NCBI RefSeq assembly: GCF_016745835.1
Contig: NZ_JAERVL010000001.1
Location: forward strand, 124,001 to 188,000
From: Caldalkalibacillus salinus
GTDB lineage: Bacteria > Bacillota > Bacilli > Caldalkalibacillales > JCM-10596
DNA length: 64,000 nt
Reading direction: 5' to 3'
Shown here piece by piece: positions 37,400 through 48,308 of this stretch. The notes under the pieces were generated by a model, which saw only the letters and a list, made by a program, of their open reading frames with translations, was not told where the DNA came from and did no database searches. Position 1 is the first letter of the stretch; every line of letters starts with the position of its first letter. A program made the translations under genes and the position numbers.

Positions 37400-37762
37400 A
37401 TGAAAGGCGATTATCGTTATGTATTCCTTGTTTCATTATTAATATTGGTCGTGCTCAGTGCCTGTCAGCCTACAGAACACGAAACGTCGGGTGATCAGCT
37501 TGTAGGCAAGTGGGAGGCGATCGATGATCAGCACCCTCACTCTGTGGAGTTTAAAGAGGATGGCACCGTCATTGTGATTGAAAATCAACAAGAGTTTAAG
37601 GCTCATTATTCATTTGTAAACGAAGATCAAATTGAAGTTTTTACGGAACCAGAAGAAATAAGTGACGGAACTTTAATAGATATTCGATTTGAAGAAGGTT
37701 TTTTACATATTACAGATAATGGGAATGAGACCCGGTATGCACGATTAAGAATCAATCAGTAG
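37400..37762 (+). CDS. Small lipoprotein, function unknown
   Basis: A 120-residue exported lipoprotein: hydrophobic signal with lipobox LSAC (Cys22). The mature part resembles small lipocalin-like stress proteins, with a GKWEAIDD start, alternating beta strands (HSVEFKEDGTVIVI, DIRFEEGFLHIT) and a closing RYARL. AGGAGG lies upstream of the ATG. It is probably the first gene of a unit with the acetyltransferase, whose reading frame begins at its stop. Function is not recognised. Confidence 0.8.
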   Translation: MKGDYRYVFLVSLLILVVLSACQPTEHETSGDQLVGKWEAIDDQHPHSVEFKEDGTVIVIENQQEFKAHYSFVNEDQIEVFTEPEEISDGTLIDIRFEEGFLHITDNGNETRYARLRINQ

Positions 37763-37785
37763 TGAAACGGAAGGAGTATGAGATT

Positions 37786-38361
37786 ATGAGCCTATCGTTT
37801 CCGTATGTCTTGCGGTTAAGCGATAACACCCAAGTGAAAATTCGTCGAGCACAACCCACTGACGTCAGGGCCTTAATAGATTTGTTTCGTAGCGTCATGC
37901 TAGAAGAAAAGTATTTACTTACCACATACGAGGAGTTCTCGCTAACGGAAGAGAAAGCAAGACAATGGGTACAACAGGCCAATTACCCTTCGAGTGACAT
38001 CATCCTCATTGTTGAAAAGGGGTCCGAAATTATCGGTTCACTAGATTTCACATTAGGACAGAAGACGAGACTGCGTCATCTAGGGACTATAGGGATGTGT
38101 GTTCATAAGGAATGGAGGGGGAGAGGAGTCGGTTCACAACTACTGGCACTCTTTCTTGCCTGGGCGGAGGAACAACCGACACTAGAGAAGATCTGCTTAG
38201 AGGTTTTCTCAACAAATAAGGAGGCCATTCAATTATACGAGAAGCATGGCTTTGTCATAGAGGGCATACGCAAGGAACAGGTGAAGATGAAATCAGAGTA
38301 TATAGACCTGGTCACGATGGGGCGTTTTGTACCTCGTTCCGATAAACATCCGTCCTCATAG
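37786..38361 (+). CDS. GNAT family N-acetyltransferase
   Basis: Acetyl-CoA-dependent acetyltransferase of the GNAT fold. The acetyl-CoA motif A, IGMCVHKEWRGRGVGSQLL, lies at about residues 103-121, followed by a motif B ending in IQLYEKHGFVIEG. The ATG at 37786 has GGAAGGAG upstream; a GTG at 37762 overlaps the previous stop and lacks a site. About 191 residues. The pattern resembles amino-acid or ribosomal-protein N-acetyltransferases, but the substrate cannot be named. Confidence 0.85.
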   Translation: MSLSFPYVLRLSDNTQVKIRRAQPTDVRALIDLFRSVMLEEKYLLTTYEEFSLTEEKARQWVQQANYPSSDIILIVEKGSEIIGSLDFTLGQKTRLRHLGTIGMCVHKEWRGRGVGSQLLALFLAWAEEQPTLEKICLEVFSTNKEAIQLYEKHGFVIEGIRKEQVKMKSEYIDLVTMGRFVPRSDKHPSS

Positions 38362-38480
38362 TGAAGGTTATAGCTATGGACAAAAGGGCCGGAGAAGGAA
38401 AGTCGATATAAATTTTGAATATCCTATCAGTCAGCTAGCCGTACTAAAAAGAAAAGTCGTGTAAATGAGGTGACAATGTC

Positions 38481-39140
38481 ATGCATACAACGCGTTACAA
38501 CATTGAGGCATTACATGCTGGGCAACCTAAGGAAGTGGAGGTTAATGGCAGCCGTTACTTAACGAGTATCAATAAGGCAAGGATTGAAGACAGGAGATAT
38601 CTTTCGACTCATAACGTAGAAGGGGATGCTCAAGCAGACTTAAAGAATCACGGGGGCAAAGATAAAGCTCTGTGTATCTACCCAGTCGAACACTATTCAT
38701 ACTGGGAGACTGTTTTAGGGCACTCTCTTGCACACGGTGCATTTGGAGAAAATGTCACTATAAATGGCCGTGTAGAAGCGGACGTGTACATAGGGGATAC
38801 TTATCAATTTGGGGAAGCCGTTATACAAGTAAGTCAACCGAGGCAGCCTTGTTACAAATTAGCAAACAAATGGCATAAAGAGTCGTTGGTCACGATGGTC
38901 CATGATACAGGTTACAGCGGATACTATGTTCGTGTACTACAAGAAGGGTATATTTCTACTGAAGACCACTGGAAACTAATAGACCAAGGTGAAGAACGCT
39001 GTACTGTTCGTATGGCAAATGAGGCCATGTTCACGTCTAGTGATACTCAGTTTATAGCCAAAGTAGCGCAAACCGAAGGGCTGGCAGAGAATTGGCAACG
39101 TCGATTATTGAAAAAATTAAAGCGCCTATCGCCATCGTAA
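38481..39140 (+). CDS. MOSC domain protein (YiiM-like)
   Basis: MOSC domain (about residues 25-160) with the typical NHGGKDKALCIYP segment, GAFGENVTINGR and the conserved Cys in QPRQPCYKLA (about 124), followed by a C-terminal 3-alpha domain as in YiiM-type proteins. Members bind a molybdenum cofactor or handle sulfur; YiiM reduces N-hydroxylated compounds. Here no molybdenum cofactor genes are near, so the substrate is open. AGGTGA precedes the ATG. 219 residues. Confidence 0.85.
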   Translation: MHTTRYNIEALHAGQPKEVEVNGSRYLTSINKARIEDRRYLSTHNVEGDAQADLKNHGGKDKALCIYPVEHYSYWETVLGHSLAHGAFGENVTINGRVEADVYIGDTYQFGEAVIQVSQPRQPCYKLANKWHKESLVTMVHDTGYSGYYVRVLQEGYISTEDHWKLIDQGEERCTVRMANEAMFTSSDTQFIAKVAQTEGLAENWQRRLLKKLKRLSPS

Positions 39141-39218
39141 CGATCGCCATCTAGACATTTGTAGCTCAAAAAGTAAGTAAAGTAAAAAATGAAAAGTAAG
39201 AACAGTATAAAACTAAAA

Positions 39219-39238
39219 AGCCCTACAAATGTAGGACT
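39219..39238. terminator. Bidirectional terminator
   Basis: AGCCCTACA (39219-39227) pairs with TGTAGGACT (39230-39238) in a tight hairpin, with A- and T-rich flanks on both sides, between the MOSC gene and the convergent minus-strand microprotein. Confidence 0.65.
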
Positions 39239-39254
39239 GTTTATCATGAGTTGC

Positions 39255-39350
39255 TTATAAGAAGAAACCTGCTCCCATCACTAAGCTAGAAAGTACCAGA
39301 GAGCCGATGATAATATATACAACAGTTTTGACTAATTTTTTAGGTAGCAC
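39255..39350 (-). CDS. prli42: Stressosome-associated microprotein Prli42
   Basis: A 31-residue membrane microprotein on the minus strand, too short for ordinary gene calling. The GTG start at 39348-39350 is preceded by AAGGAGG with 9-bp spacing. The product has a basic head (LPKKLVKTV) and one hydrophobic helix ending GAGFFL. Size, basic N-terminus, helix and C-terminal Gly-Phe-Phe match Prli42, the membrane anchor of the Listeria stressosome that binds RsbR through its N-terminal Lys/Arg residues. It is divergent from the methylmalonyl-CoA mutase gene. Confidence 0.82.
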   Translation of the reverse strand: MLPKKLVKTVVYIIIGSLVLSSLVMGAGFFL

Positions 39351-39463
39351 AGGTCTTACCTCCTTTTAAAGCCTTGTCTATTTCTCTAAATTCTATCATA
39401 CTTAAAGTATAAGTATGTTTCAACCGGTTCTTAAATCCAACTGTTATTGAAGGAGTGGATAGG

Positions 39464-41122
39464 ATGAATAAGGAGGATCTTGAATTTGCCGAATTGTTCG
39501 AAGAATGGAAACAAAAAACAGAGGAGTTAATTAAGAAGTACCCTGAAAGAAAGGAACAGTTTACCACATCTTCCGGTCTCCATATCGATCGCGTTTATTT
39601 ACCCGACGATAGAGACGACCGTTATATTGAATCTCAGGGCTTCCCTGGACAGTTTCCTTACACCAGAGGCATCCAGCCGACGATGTATCGTGCAAGACAC
39701 TGGACAATGCGTCAGTATGCAGGGTTTGGTTCTGCGGAAGAAACCAATAAGCGCTTTAAGTATCTTTTGGAGCAAGGGCAAACTGGCTTAAGTGTGGCTT
39801 TTGACCTTCCTACGCAGATAGGCTACGACTCTGATGATGCGATGGCACGTGGGGAAGTAGGTAAGGTCGGTGTCGCTATCGATTCATTGGCAGATATGGA
39901 AGCGCTTTTATTTGAAATACCGTTAAATAAAGTCAGTACATCTATGACCATTAATGCCCCCGCAAGCGTATTATTAGCGATGTATATCGCTGTTGCCGAG
40001 AAGCAAGGGGTCCAATCGACGGCGCTATCGGGTACGATTCAAAACGATATTCTAAAAGAGTATATTGCTCGGGGGACATATATTTTTCCGCCTCAACCCT
40101 CTATGAGACTAATCACAGATATTTTCGCTTATTGTGCGGAGCACGTCCCTAAATGGAACACGATTAGTATCAGTGGATATCACATTCGAGAAGCCGGTTC
40201 AACAGCTGTACAAGAATTAGCATTCACGATTGCCAACGGTATGGCTTACGTTGATGCAGCCCTAGAAGCAGGGTTAGATATTGATCGATTTGCACCGCGG
40301 CTGGCCTTTTTCTTTAACGCCCATAATCAGTTTTTTGAAGAGATCGCCAAATTCCGTGCAGCTCGAAGAATATGGGCGCATATCATGAAACATAAGTACG
40401 GGGCCAAAAAAGAAAAGTCGTTGCAATTGAGATTTCACACGCAAACGGGCGGATCGACACTGACAGCACAGCAACCGGATAACAATATCGTAAGGGTGAC
40501 CATTCAAGCTTTAAGTGCCATTTTAGGTGGGACGCAAAGTTTACACACCAATGCGCGAGATGAGGCATTGGCCTTACCTACAGAACAATCCGCTAGAATT
40601 GCACTAAGAACGCAGCAGATCCTCGCTCATGAAAGTGGTGTAGCCGATACAGTCGATCCGCTTGGAGGTTCATATTTTGTTGAACAGCTTACCGATCAGA
40701 TACAAGCCGAAGTACAAAAATATCTAGACAAGATTGAAGAACGAGGTGGGGCAGTTGCAGCCGTTGAGCAAGGGTACATGCAACGTGAGATTCATCAAGC
40801 CGCGTATGACATGCAGAAGAGTATCGAAAGTGAGAAAGAGATCGTCGTGGGGATGAATAAATTTGCAGTAGAGGATGAACCTCAACCCGAGCTTATGAGG
40901 GTAGATCCAACACTAGGTGACAAACAAAAGGCCAAACTACAACAACTGCGACAAGATCGGGACAATCAACGTGTGGATGAGACGCTGGAAAAACTTAAGC
41001 GGGTGGCCCAGACCCAAGACAACCTGATGCCCTATATTTTAGAGGCAGTCAAAGCTTATGCCACCATCGGAGAAATCTGTAACGTCCTTAGAGCTGAATT
41101 TGGGGAGTACCAAGGGGTTTGA
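39464..41122 (+). CDS. Methylmalonyl-CoA mutase, large catalytic subunit
   Basis: Catalytic barrel subunit of the coenzyme-B12-dependent mutase interconverting methylmalonyl-CoA and succinyl-CoA. [10 protein letters not shown]-type motif and WTMRQYAGF are near residues 72-88; RGTYIFPP and [11 protein letters not shown] follow. The Tyr of TMY and the Arg before TYIFPP agree with methylmalonyl- over isobutyryl-CoA mutases (known from characterised enzymes). The 552-residue product ends where the B12 domain would begin; that domain is the next gene. ATG 39464 has AAGGAG upstream; GTG 39455 is the alternative. Confidence 0.92.
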   Translation: MNKEDLEFAELFEEWKQKTEELIKKYPERKEQFTTSSGLHIDRVYLPDDRDDRYIESQGFPGQFPYTRGIQPTMYRARHWTMRQYAGFGSAEETNKRFKYLLEQGQTGLSVAFDLPTQIGYDSDDAMARGEVGKVGVAIDSLADMEALLFEIPLNKVSTSMTINAPASVLLAMYIAVAEKQGVQSTALSGTIQNDILKEYIARGTYIFPPQPSMRLITDIFAYCAEHVPKWNTISISGYHIREAGSTAVQELAFTIANGMAYVDAALEAGLDIDRFAPRLAFFFNAHNQFFEEIAKFRAARRIWAHIMKHKYGAKKEKSLQLRFHTQTGGSTLTAQQPDNNIVRVTIQALSAILGGTQSLHTNARDEALALPTEQSARIALRTQQILAHESGVADTVDPLGGSYFVEQLTDQIQAEVQKYLDKIEERGGAVAAVEQGYMQREIHQAAYDMQKSIESEKEIVVGMNKFAVEDEPQPELMRVDPTLGDKQKAKLQQLRQDRDNQRVDETLEKLKRVAQTQDNLMPYILEAVKAYATIGEICNVLRAEFGEYQGV

Positions 41123-41190
41123 TTTATTTTTAATGACAAACTGAGCAACGGTTCAGATTTAAGCAACATGCTTGAGAAGGGGAGAGATCG

Positions 41191-42084
41191 ATGAGAAATA
41201 TACGTGTACTTGTTGCCAAACCGGGGTTAGATGGACATGATCGTGGCGCGCTTGTGATTGCCCAGGCTTTAAGAGATGAAGGGATGGAAGTCATATATTC
41301 CGGGCTTCGGCAATCACCAGAGCAGATTGTTGCGAGTGCCATTCAAGAAGATGTCGATTGTATTGGCTTATCATGTTTATCCGGTGCCCATAACGAACTG
41401 TTTCCCGAGGTCACACGTTTACTTAAAGACCAAGGGGCCTCGGATATTATCGTTGTAGGTGGCGGCGTTATTCCTGCGGAGGACATACCCTACTTAGAAG
41501 AAAAAGGGGTCGCCAAGATATTCACGCCAGGTACAGCGACAAAGGATACCGCTGACTTCATACGATTTGCGCTAGCAGAGAGACAAGGTGAACAACAACT
41601 TGACCCACCACGAAAAATATCCCATATCGGTATTGCAGTTGAGTCCCTAGAGGAAGCCCTTCCCTTTTACCAGCAATTAGGTTTACAGCTTGAGGGAATT
41701 GAAACAGTCGAAGAAGAACAGGTTAAAGTCGCATTTTTAAAGATTGGCGAGAGTAAGATTGAACTCCTAGAATCCACCACTCCAGAAGGCCCCATTGCGA
41801 CATTCATACAACGGAAGGGGCCTGGTATCCATCACATCGCATTAGATGTAGACGACATACGCTCACGATTACAGCACCTCAAGGATAAAGGCGTTAGACT
41901 CATCCATGATGGTCCAAAAAAAGGTGCTGAACAATCAGAGATTGCCTTTATTCATCCTAAGGCGTCTGGTGGTGTGTTATATGAACTGACTCAACCTCAT
42001 TCACAAAGCGAAGGTCATTTTGACGATAATGATAGAGAAGTAAAGGAGCGTCAGCGTAATGAGTCAATATCTGAAGACAAGTGA
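41191..42084 (+). CDS. B12-binding mutase subunit fused to methylmalonyl-CoA epimerase
   Basis: Two-domain protein of 297 residues. Residues about 4-130 are a cobalamin-binding domain with LDGHDRG (Asp14, His16, Gly19: the DxHxxG lower-ligand motif), SCLSG and VVGGGVIP. Residues about 143-270 are a glyoxalase-type methylmalonyl-CoA epimerase with candidate metal ligands His145, His214/His215 and Glu265. It supplies the B12 domain missing from the large subunit and the epimerase that makes the R-isomer. A Gln/Pro-rich linker (131-141) joins the parts. The charged tail overlaps the next gene by 26 bp. Confidence 0.9.
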   Translation: MRNIRVLVAKPGLDGHDRGALVIAQALRDEGMEVIYSGLRQSPEQIVASAIQEDVDCIGLSCLSGAHNELFPEVTRLLKDQGASDIIVVGGGVIPAEDIPYLEEKGVAKIFTPGTATKDTADFIRFALAERQGEQQLDPPRKISHIGIAVESLEEALPFYQQLGLQLEGIETVEEEQVKVAFLKIGESKIELLESTTPEGPIATFIQRKGPGIHHIALDVDDIRSRLQHLKDKGVRLIHDGPKKGAEQSEIAFIHPKASGGVLYELTQPHSQSEGHFDDNDREVKERQRNESISEDK

Positions 42085-43636
42085 AAACCTACAAATGCAC
42101 AAAAAAATTGATGAAATGTATGAAAAAAAGCAAAAAATAGAGCTTGGAGGTGGGGATAAGAGGATTCAAGCTCAGCACGAAAAAGGGAAATTAACAGCAA
42201 GGGAGAGAATCGACTTACTCCTTGACCGAGATTCTTTTGTTGAACTTTATGCTCATACTGAGCATCGCGGGAATCACTTTGGCATGGAAGACAAAGAAGC
42301 CCCCGGTGAAGGGGTTGTGACGGGATACGGAAAAATCCACGGACGTCTCGTTTACGTCTTCGCTCAGGATTTTACCGTGTTTGGAGGCGCACTAGGAGAA
42401 ATGCATGCCCAAAAAATTGCTAATATTATGGACTTAGCCGCTAAAAATGGTGCACCCATGATCGGACTAAACGACTCCGGCGGTGCAAGAATTCAAGAAG
42501 GCGTTGTCTCCTTAGATGGTTATGGACATATTTTTTACCGTAACGCCATCTACTCCGGTGTTATACCCCAAATTTCCGTCATTATGGGCCCATGTGCGGG
42601 TGGGGCCGTATATTCTCCGGCCATAACAGATTTTGTGTTTATGGTGGAGCAGACGAGTCAGATGTTTATTACAGGACCAAAGGTCATCGAGTCCGTCACA
42701 GGAGAAAAACTGTCCTCTGAACAGCTCGGAGGCGCGAATGTTCATGGCACAACGAGTGGAAATGCACACTTTACGGCTGGGTCTGAACCTGATGTCCTTG
42801 AGCATGTCAGAAGACTGATCACATTTATACCTCAAAATAACGAAGAAAAAGTGCCTGTGCAGGCAGGCTCCGATCAGCCAGACTGGATTGAAGATTTAGC
42901 CGAAATCGTACCCGTTGAGGGGACAAAAGTCTATGACGTCCGTAATCTCATACATACCGTTGTAGATGATCAAGATTTTATGGAAGTACATGCGAACTTC
43001 GCCAAGAATATTGTGGTCGGTTTTGGACGTATCAACGGAGAGACGGTGGGTATTGCAGCCAATCAACCAAAAGTAATGGCAGGCGGATTAGATATTAACT
43101 CTTCAGATAAACTGGCGCGTTTTATTCGTTTCTGCGACAGCTTTAATATCCCATTCATTACGTTTGAAGATGTCACTGGTTTCTTTCCTGGTGTCAACCA
43201 AGAGCACGGTGGCATCATCCGGCATGGGGCTAAAATTATTTACGCCTATTCAGAGGCCACTGTCCCTAAAATTACTGTCATCACCAGGAAAGCGTATGGT
43301 GGTGCCTATGTGGCTTTAAATAGTAAAGCGATTGGGGCGGATATTGTTTATGCTTGGCCCAACGCTGAGATTGCTGTTATGGGACCAGAAGGTGCAGCGA
43401 ATATCATCTTTGCCAAAGAGATCGCTAACAGCGCCGATCCAGATGAAATGAGACAAAACAAAATCAAGGAATACCGTGAACGTTTTGCTAATCCGTATGT
43501 GGCAGCCGCAAATGGGATGGTAGACGATGTCATTGATCCGCGTGAAACGAGAAGAAAACTGATCGAAAGCTTAGACATGTTAAAAACAAAGAAAGAGAGT
43601 AGACCACCCAAAAAACATGGCAATATCCCATTATAA
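42059..43636 (+). CDS. Acyl-CoA carboxylase beta subunit (propionyl-/methylmalonyl-CoA carboxyltransferase)
   Basis: Crotonase-fold carboxyltransferase of the propionyl-CoA carboxylase/methylmalonyl-CoA decarboxylase type. N-terminal half: [15 protein letters not shown] and [12 protein letters not shown] with the oxyanion-region [11 protein letters not shown] (about residues 138-148); C-terminal half: [19 protein letters not shown] and [10 protein letters not shown]. 525 residues. It is coupled to the mutase by a 26-bp overlap and followed by a peptidase, matching B. subtilis yqjC-yqjD-yqjE. No dedicated biotin carboxylase is nearby; it may use AccC or another carrier. Confidence 0.9.
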   Translation: MSQYLKTSENLQMHKKIDEMYEKKQKIELGGGDKRIQAQHEKGKLTARERIDLLLDRDSFVELYAHTEHRGNHFGMEDKEAPGEGVVTGYGKIHGRLVYVFAQDFTVFGGALGEMHAQKIANIMDLAAKNGAPMIGLNDSGGARIQEGVVSLDGYGHIFYRNAIYSGVIPQISVIMGPCAGGAVYSPAITDFVFMVEQTSQMFITGPKVIESVTGEKLSSEQLGGANVHGTTSGNAHFTAGSEPDVLEHVRRLITFIPQNNEEKVPVQAGSDQPDWIEDLAEIVPVEGTKVYDVRNLIHTVVDDQDFMEVHANFAKNIVVGFGRINGETVGIAANQPKVMAGGLDINSSDKLARFIRFCDSFNIPFITFEDVTGFFPGVNQEHGGIIRHGAKIIYAYSEATVPKITVITRKAYGGAYVALNSKAIGADIVYAWPNAEIAVMGPEGAANIIFAKEIANSADPDEMRQNKIKEYRERFANPYVAAANGMVDDVIDPRETRRKLIESLDMLKTKKESRPPKKHGNIPL

Positions 43637-43832
43637 ATCAATCACAACCGACGTCCAATTTTTATATCAATTCGGTGTCAAACAAGTGCGTTGTGAGCTA
43701 GAAGTATGGTACGATAAAATAAATTTAATCTTGTAACATGACCATTGCCATTCAAAGCGTTAACGTAGCATTGACAAGTCAACGATACGCTCATCAAAAT
43801 GATACAAGTAACATTGAGAACGGAGGAAAGAC

Positions 43833-44954
43833 ATGATCAACGAAGAAAGATTACTACAAGAATTTTTAGAGCTCGTGCAAATCGACAGCGAAACAAAAGA
43901 GGAAGCAGCCATATGTCAGGTACTTAAAGAGAAGCTCGAACGACTCGGCTTAGACGTCATTGAAGATGATACCAAAGAACAAACAGGCCATGGAGCCGGT
44001 AACCTGATTGCGACACTAAAAGGAACAGAAAATGCGGCAAAGATTTATTTTACTTCACATATGGATACCGTTGCACCCGGTAAGGGTGTCAAACCAGAGG
44101 TCAAAGATGACGGTTACGTGTACTCTGACGGGACGACGATCCTAGGAAGCGATGATAAAGCAGGTCTTGCAGCCATGCTAGAAGGGATTAAAGTCATCAA
44201 AGAAAATAATCTTAACCATGGTGATATTCAACTTGTCATCACAGTGGGTGAGGAATCCGGATTAGTTGGGGCTAAAGCGTTAGATCCAGCATACATTAAG
44301 GCCGATTTCGGTTTTGCTTTTGATAGTAACGGACCCGTGGGTCATATTATTGTAGCCGCTCCTACCCAAGCTAAACTGAAAGCGACGATGAATGGTAAGT
44401 CAGCCCATGCAGGCGTCAACCCTGAAGACGGCATAAGCGCTATTCAGGTCGCAAGTAAAGCCATATCTCGCATGCCATTAGGACGTATCGATCATGAAAC
44501 AACCGCTAATATAGGACGGTTCGAAGGTGGCGGTGCCACGAATGTGGTCTGTGACCGGGTAGACATTTATGCTGAAGCGAGAAGTTTGGAACAAAACAAG
44601 ATGGAGCAACAAGTACAAGCGATGAAAGAAGCTTTTGAATCAACGGCTGAGGAATTTAATACGACCGCTGATGTCGATGTGAACGTCATGTATCCGGGAT
44701 ATAAGTATGACCAAGATCATGATGTGGTTAAGGTGGCTCAGCAAGCGGTCGCTCAAATTGGTAGAGAAGCCAAGCTCCTGTCAAGTGGTGGTGGATCTGA
44801 CGCTAACGTCATCGCTGGACACGGCATTCCAACCGTTAACCTAGCCATCGGCTACGAAAACATTCACACCAAAAATGAACGCATGCCCATAGAAGAACTT
44901 AACAAAGCGGCCGAACTCTTCGTTGCAATCACCCAACAACCAATCAAAGGATGA
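43833..44954 (+). CDS. yqjE: M20 family peptidase, PepT-like (YqjE)
   Basis: Zinc-dependent exopeptidase of the M20/M42-like PepT2 group. Metal-site motifs are TSHMDTVAPG (about residues 73-82), LGSDDKAGLAAML (about 106-118) and VGEESGLVGAKAL (about 138-150). A dimerisation domain lies at about 180-290. 373 residues; AACGGAGG upstream of the ATG. The substrate is probably di- or tripeptides (family inference). Order after the carboxyltransferase gene matches B. subtilis yqjD-yqjE. Confidence 0.88.
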   Translation: MINEERLLQEFLELVQIDSETKEEAAICQVLKEKLERLGLDVIEDDTKEQTGHGAGNLIATLKGTENAAKIYFTSHMDTVAPGKGVKPEVKDDGYVYSDGTTILGSDDKAGLAAMLEGIKVIKENNLNHGDIQLVITVGEESGLVGAKALDPAYIKADFGFAFDSNGPVGHIIVAAPTQAKLKATMNGKSAHAGVNPEDGISAIQVASKAISRMPLGRIDHETTANIGRFEGGGATNVVCDRVDIYAEARSLEQNKMEQQVQAMKEAFESTAEEFNTTADVDVNVMYPGYKYDQDHDVVKVAQQAVAQIGREAKLLSSGGGSDANVIAGHGIPTVNLAIGYENIHTKNERMPIEELNKAAELFVAITQQPIKG

Positions 44955-45029
44955 TCTTGCTTGTTCAGACTTGCATTCACTAACATTTTTAGGTAATATA
45001 CCTTTTAGATACAACAACATAGCGCACGC

Positions 45030-45233
45030 AATGATGAAGATAAGTAAGTATACGGAGCAATACAGAGAGCTGACGGTAGGTGCGAGTCAGATTGCGAACT
45101 ATACCGAACCTGGGCTTCTGAGCAATGTGATGAAGAGTGAATCGACCGTTGATATGTTGTCGTACATGGATAAGTCGGTTAATAAAGGTGGTACCACGGG
45201 CCTCCCGTCCTTTACAGTGGTACGACCTTTTTT
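45030..45233 (+). ncRNA. Trp-specific T-box riboswitch upstream of trpS
   Basis: Leader RNA that reads uncharged tRNA-Trp. The stem I AGAGAGC-type motif is at about 45064-45070, a UGG triplet (45111-45113) sits at the specifier position, and the T-box sequence AAAGGTGGTACCACGG starts at 45184. The terminator pairs GGTGGTACCA (45187-45196) with TGGTACGACC (45218-45227, one mismatch) and ends in TTTTTT. Uncharged tRNA would favour the antiterminator and trpS expression. The exact 5' end is approximate. Confidence 0.87.
45184..45233 (+). terminator. T-box terminator hairpin
   Basis: Long outer stem AAAGGTGGTACCA / TGGTACGACCTTT with an inner CGGG-CCT-CCCG hairpin, followed by a T-run to 45233. 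It overlaps the T-box sequence, as expected for a switching terminator. Confidence 0.82.
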
Positions 45234-45252
45234 AATTTCCAAAAATCTTTAG

Positions 45253-46283
<1,031 letters not shown>

Positions 46284-46284
<1 letters not shown>

Positions 46285-47120
46285 TGGGCTTTAAAAACAT
46301 TGTGAGTCAAGCTTGGCTTTTGGATCATCTCGATGATCCAAAAGTCGTTACCGTTGACTGTCGTTTTACCCTAGGGGAACCGAATGCAGGACGTGAAGCT
46401 TACCTTGAAGACCATCTCCCTGGCGCACGTTACTTTGATCTTGAACGTGATATGTCGGGTTCAGTTTCAACGCATGGTGGGCGCCATCCCCTTCCTCAAC
46501 TTGATGAACTCATTACAAAACTAGGGGAGGCAGGTATTGATCGTGACGTTTCAGTCGTTGCCTATGACGCGCAAGGAGGGGCTATGGCTGCTAGGTTATG
46601 GTGGTTGCTGAAGTACCTAGGACACCCAAGCGTTTACGTTTTGGATGGTGGCTATACGTCCTGGAAATCTAACGGTTATCCCACGTCGCCCATCATGCCC
46701 ACACCAGTGAGCAAAACATTTGAACCTCAATTAAACCCTTCGCTCCTTGCTCAGATGGAGGATGTAAAACAAGCACTCAATCAGGAGGATACCGTCATCA
46801 TTGATTCGAGATCCCCGGAGCGATACAGTGGAGAACACGAACCTGTAGATCGTGTCGGTGGCCATATCCCTAACGCTGTTAATGTTTTTTGGAAAGAGAG
46901 CTTAGATGATAATGGTTACTGGATACAGAATGACAAGCAACGTAAGCGTTTTGACCCATATGCGGTGGAGAAGAAGAACACGATTGTTTATTGTGGTTCT
47001 GGGGTGACCGCTTGTGTGAACATCATGGCTTTAGATGAAATAGGAATAACACCGAGGTTATATCTAGGAAGCTGGAGTGACTGGATTAGTTATGAAGATA
47101 CACCTAAGAAAATGACGTAA
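46284..47120 (+). CDS. Sulfurtransferase (thiosulfate/3-mercaptopyruvate type)
   Basis: Two tandem rhodanese domains (about residues 8-125 and 155-275). The active-site loop in the second domain is CGSGVTAC, whose form favours 3-mercaptopyruvate sulfurtransferase; rhodaneses have CRKGVT-type loops. The first domain keeps the structural PGARYFDLERDMS segment. 278 residues. Start at 46284 overlaps the trpS stop. Actual donor and acceptor cannot be decided from sequence. Confidence 0.9.
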
Positions 47121-47141
47121 CTATTAGAATATTTCTATATT

Positions 47142-47170
47142 TTGCTAGTCCAATTGAACTATGATATAAT
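47142..47170 (+). promoter_or_regulatory. Sigma-A promoter of the TRAP transporter operon
   Basis: TTGCTA (47142-47147), 17 bp, TATAAT (47165-47170) with an upstream TGA, about 38 bp before the start of the binding-protein gene. Confidence 0.65.
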
Positions 47171-47207
47171 AAGCGAGGCTTATATTACATATAAGGGGGA
47201 AAAAAAG

Positions 47208-48224
47208 ATGAAAAAGAGATTATTCTCCGGATTAACACTTCTACTCGTGCTATCTTTAGCTTTAGTAGGGTGTGGAGGAGCGACAGAAGATGGTAATGGA
47301 GGAGATACGGAAGAAGGGACAGAAGCTGCAGATCCAGTTAATTTACAACTAGGGACGGGTGGCTCTGCCGGAACGTATTACCCACTTGGAGGCGCTATTG
47401 GTCAAGTTTGGAAGAACGAAGTAGAAGGTGTCTCTAATGTCCAAGTGAACGAAACAAACGCGTCAGTTGAAAATATCCGTTTATTAGACGGTGGTTCTAT
47501 TGATTTAGGTATGTCCATCAACTTTATCGCAGATTATGCACACCAAGGCATTGAGGAATTTGAAGAAGATGGCGAAGTAACATCTTTCGGTGTTATGGGC
47601 GTTGTATATCCTGAGGTTGTGTATGCCTTTGCTAATCCGTCCGCAGGAATTGAAACTGTGGCTGATCTAGAAGGGAAAGTGGTTGAAGTTGGACCACCTG
47701 GAAGCGGTACAGCAGTAGCGACTCGCCAAGTATTAGAAGCGTACGGATTAACGTTTGATGATATCGATGTACGCAATTCTAACTTTGGTGATGCCGTGAG
47801 TGCGTACAAAGATGGCGGTGTTGATGCCGTATTTGCTGTTGTAAGTAGCCCATCTGGCCTTGTTCATGATGTGACTTCTACTCACGACGTGCAGTTCCTT
47901 GATATCGTAGGGGAGGAACTAGATACTCTTCGTGAAGCTCATCCGTTTTACTCGCCTTTCGTTGTAGAACAAGATGAGTATGAGGGTATGGAAGCAGATT
48001 ACGAGACAGTCACAATGCAAGCGCTCATGCTGGCGTCTAACGATTTAAGTGAAGACCTCGTGTACGAGCTAACGCAAGCCATGTACGAAAACACAGAGAC
48101 GATTGCAGAAACGCACAACGTGGGTAATCAAATCTCTCTAGAAAACGCGCTAAATGGTGTGACCACACCGTTACACCCTGGTGCAGAACGTTACTTTGAG
48201 GAACAAGGTATTGAATTAGAGTAA
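47208..48224 (+). CDS. TAXI-family TRAP transporter solute-binding lipoprotein
   Basis: Extracytoplasmic receptor for a TRAP transporter of the TAXI class. Signal with lipobox LVGC (Cys22), then an acidic linker and the ligand domain beginning LQLGTGGSAGTYYPLGG, typical of the family. The ATG at 47208 follows AAGGGGG; the frame is open back to 47142 without a start signal. About 338 residues. The permease gene lies 84 bp downstream behind a hairpin. The ligand is unknown; glutamate and related acids are reported for family members. Confidence 0.9.
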   Translation: MKKRLFSGLTLLLVLSLALVGCGGATEDGNGGDTEEGTEAADPVNLQLGTGGSAGTYYPLGGAIGQVWKNEVEGVSNVQVNETNASVENIRLLDGGSIDLGMSINFIADYAHQGIEEFEEDGEVTSFGVMGVVYPEVVYAFANPSAGIETVADLEGKVVEVGPPGSGTAVATRQVLEAYGLTFDDIDVRNSNFGDAVSAYKDGGVDAVFAVVSSPSGLVHDVTSTHDVQFLDIVGEELDTLREAHPFYSPFVVEQDEYEGMEADYETVTMQALMLASNDLSEDLVYELTQAMYENTETIAETHNVGNQISLENALNGVTTPLHPGAERYFEEQGIELE

Positions 48225-48255
48225 CGTGATAAACCTAAAAATCATTGTTGTAGAA

Positions 48256-48289
48256 AGAGGAAGGCTCTTGTCTAGCCTTTCTCTTTTTT
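48256..48289 (+). terminator. Hairpin between TAXI gene and permease gene
   Basis: AGAGGAAGGCT (48256-48266) pairs with AGCCTTTCTCT (48274-48284, one G-U) and is followed by TTTTT. As it lies inside the operon it probably attenuates, lowering permease relative to binding protein. Confidence 0.8.
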
Positions 48290-48308
48290 AAAAAGCGGAG
48301 GTGTTGCT

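Noticed and set aside
44923-45252. 109-residue frame between the peptidase gene and trpS
   Set aside because: It is the T-box leader read as protein; no ribosome binding site.
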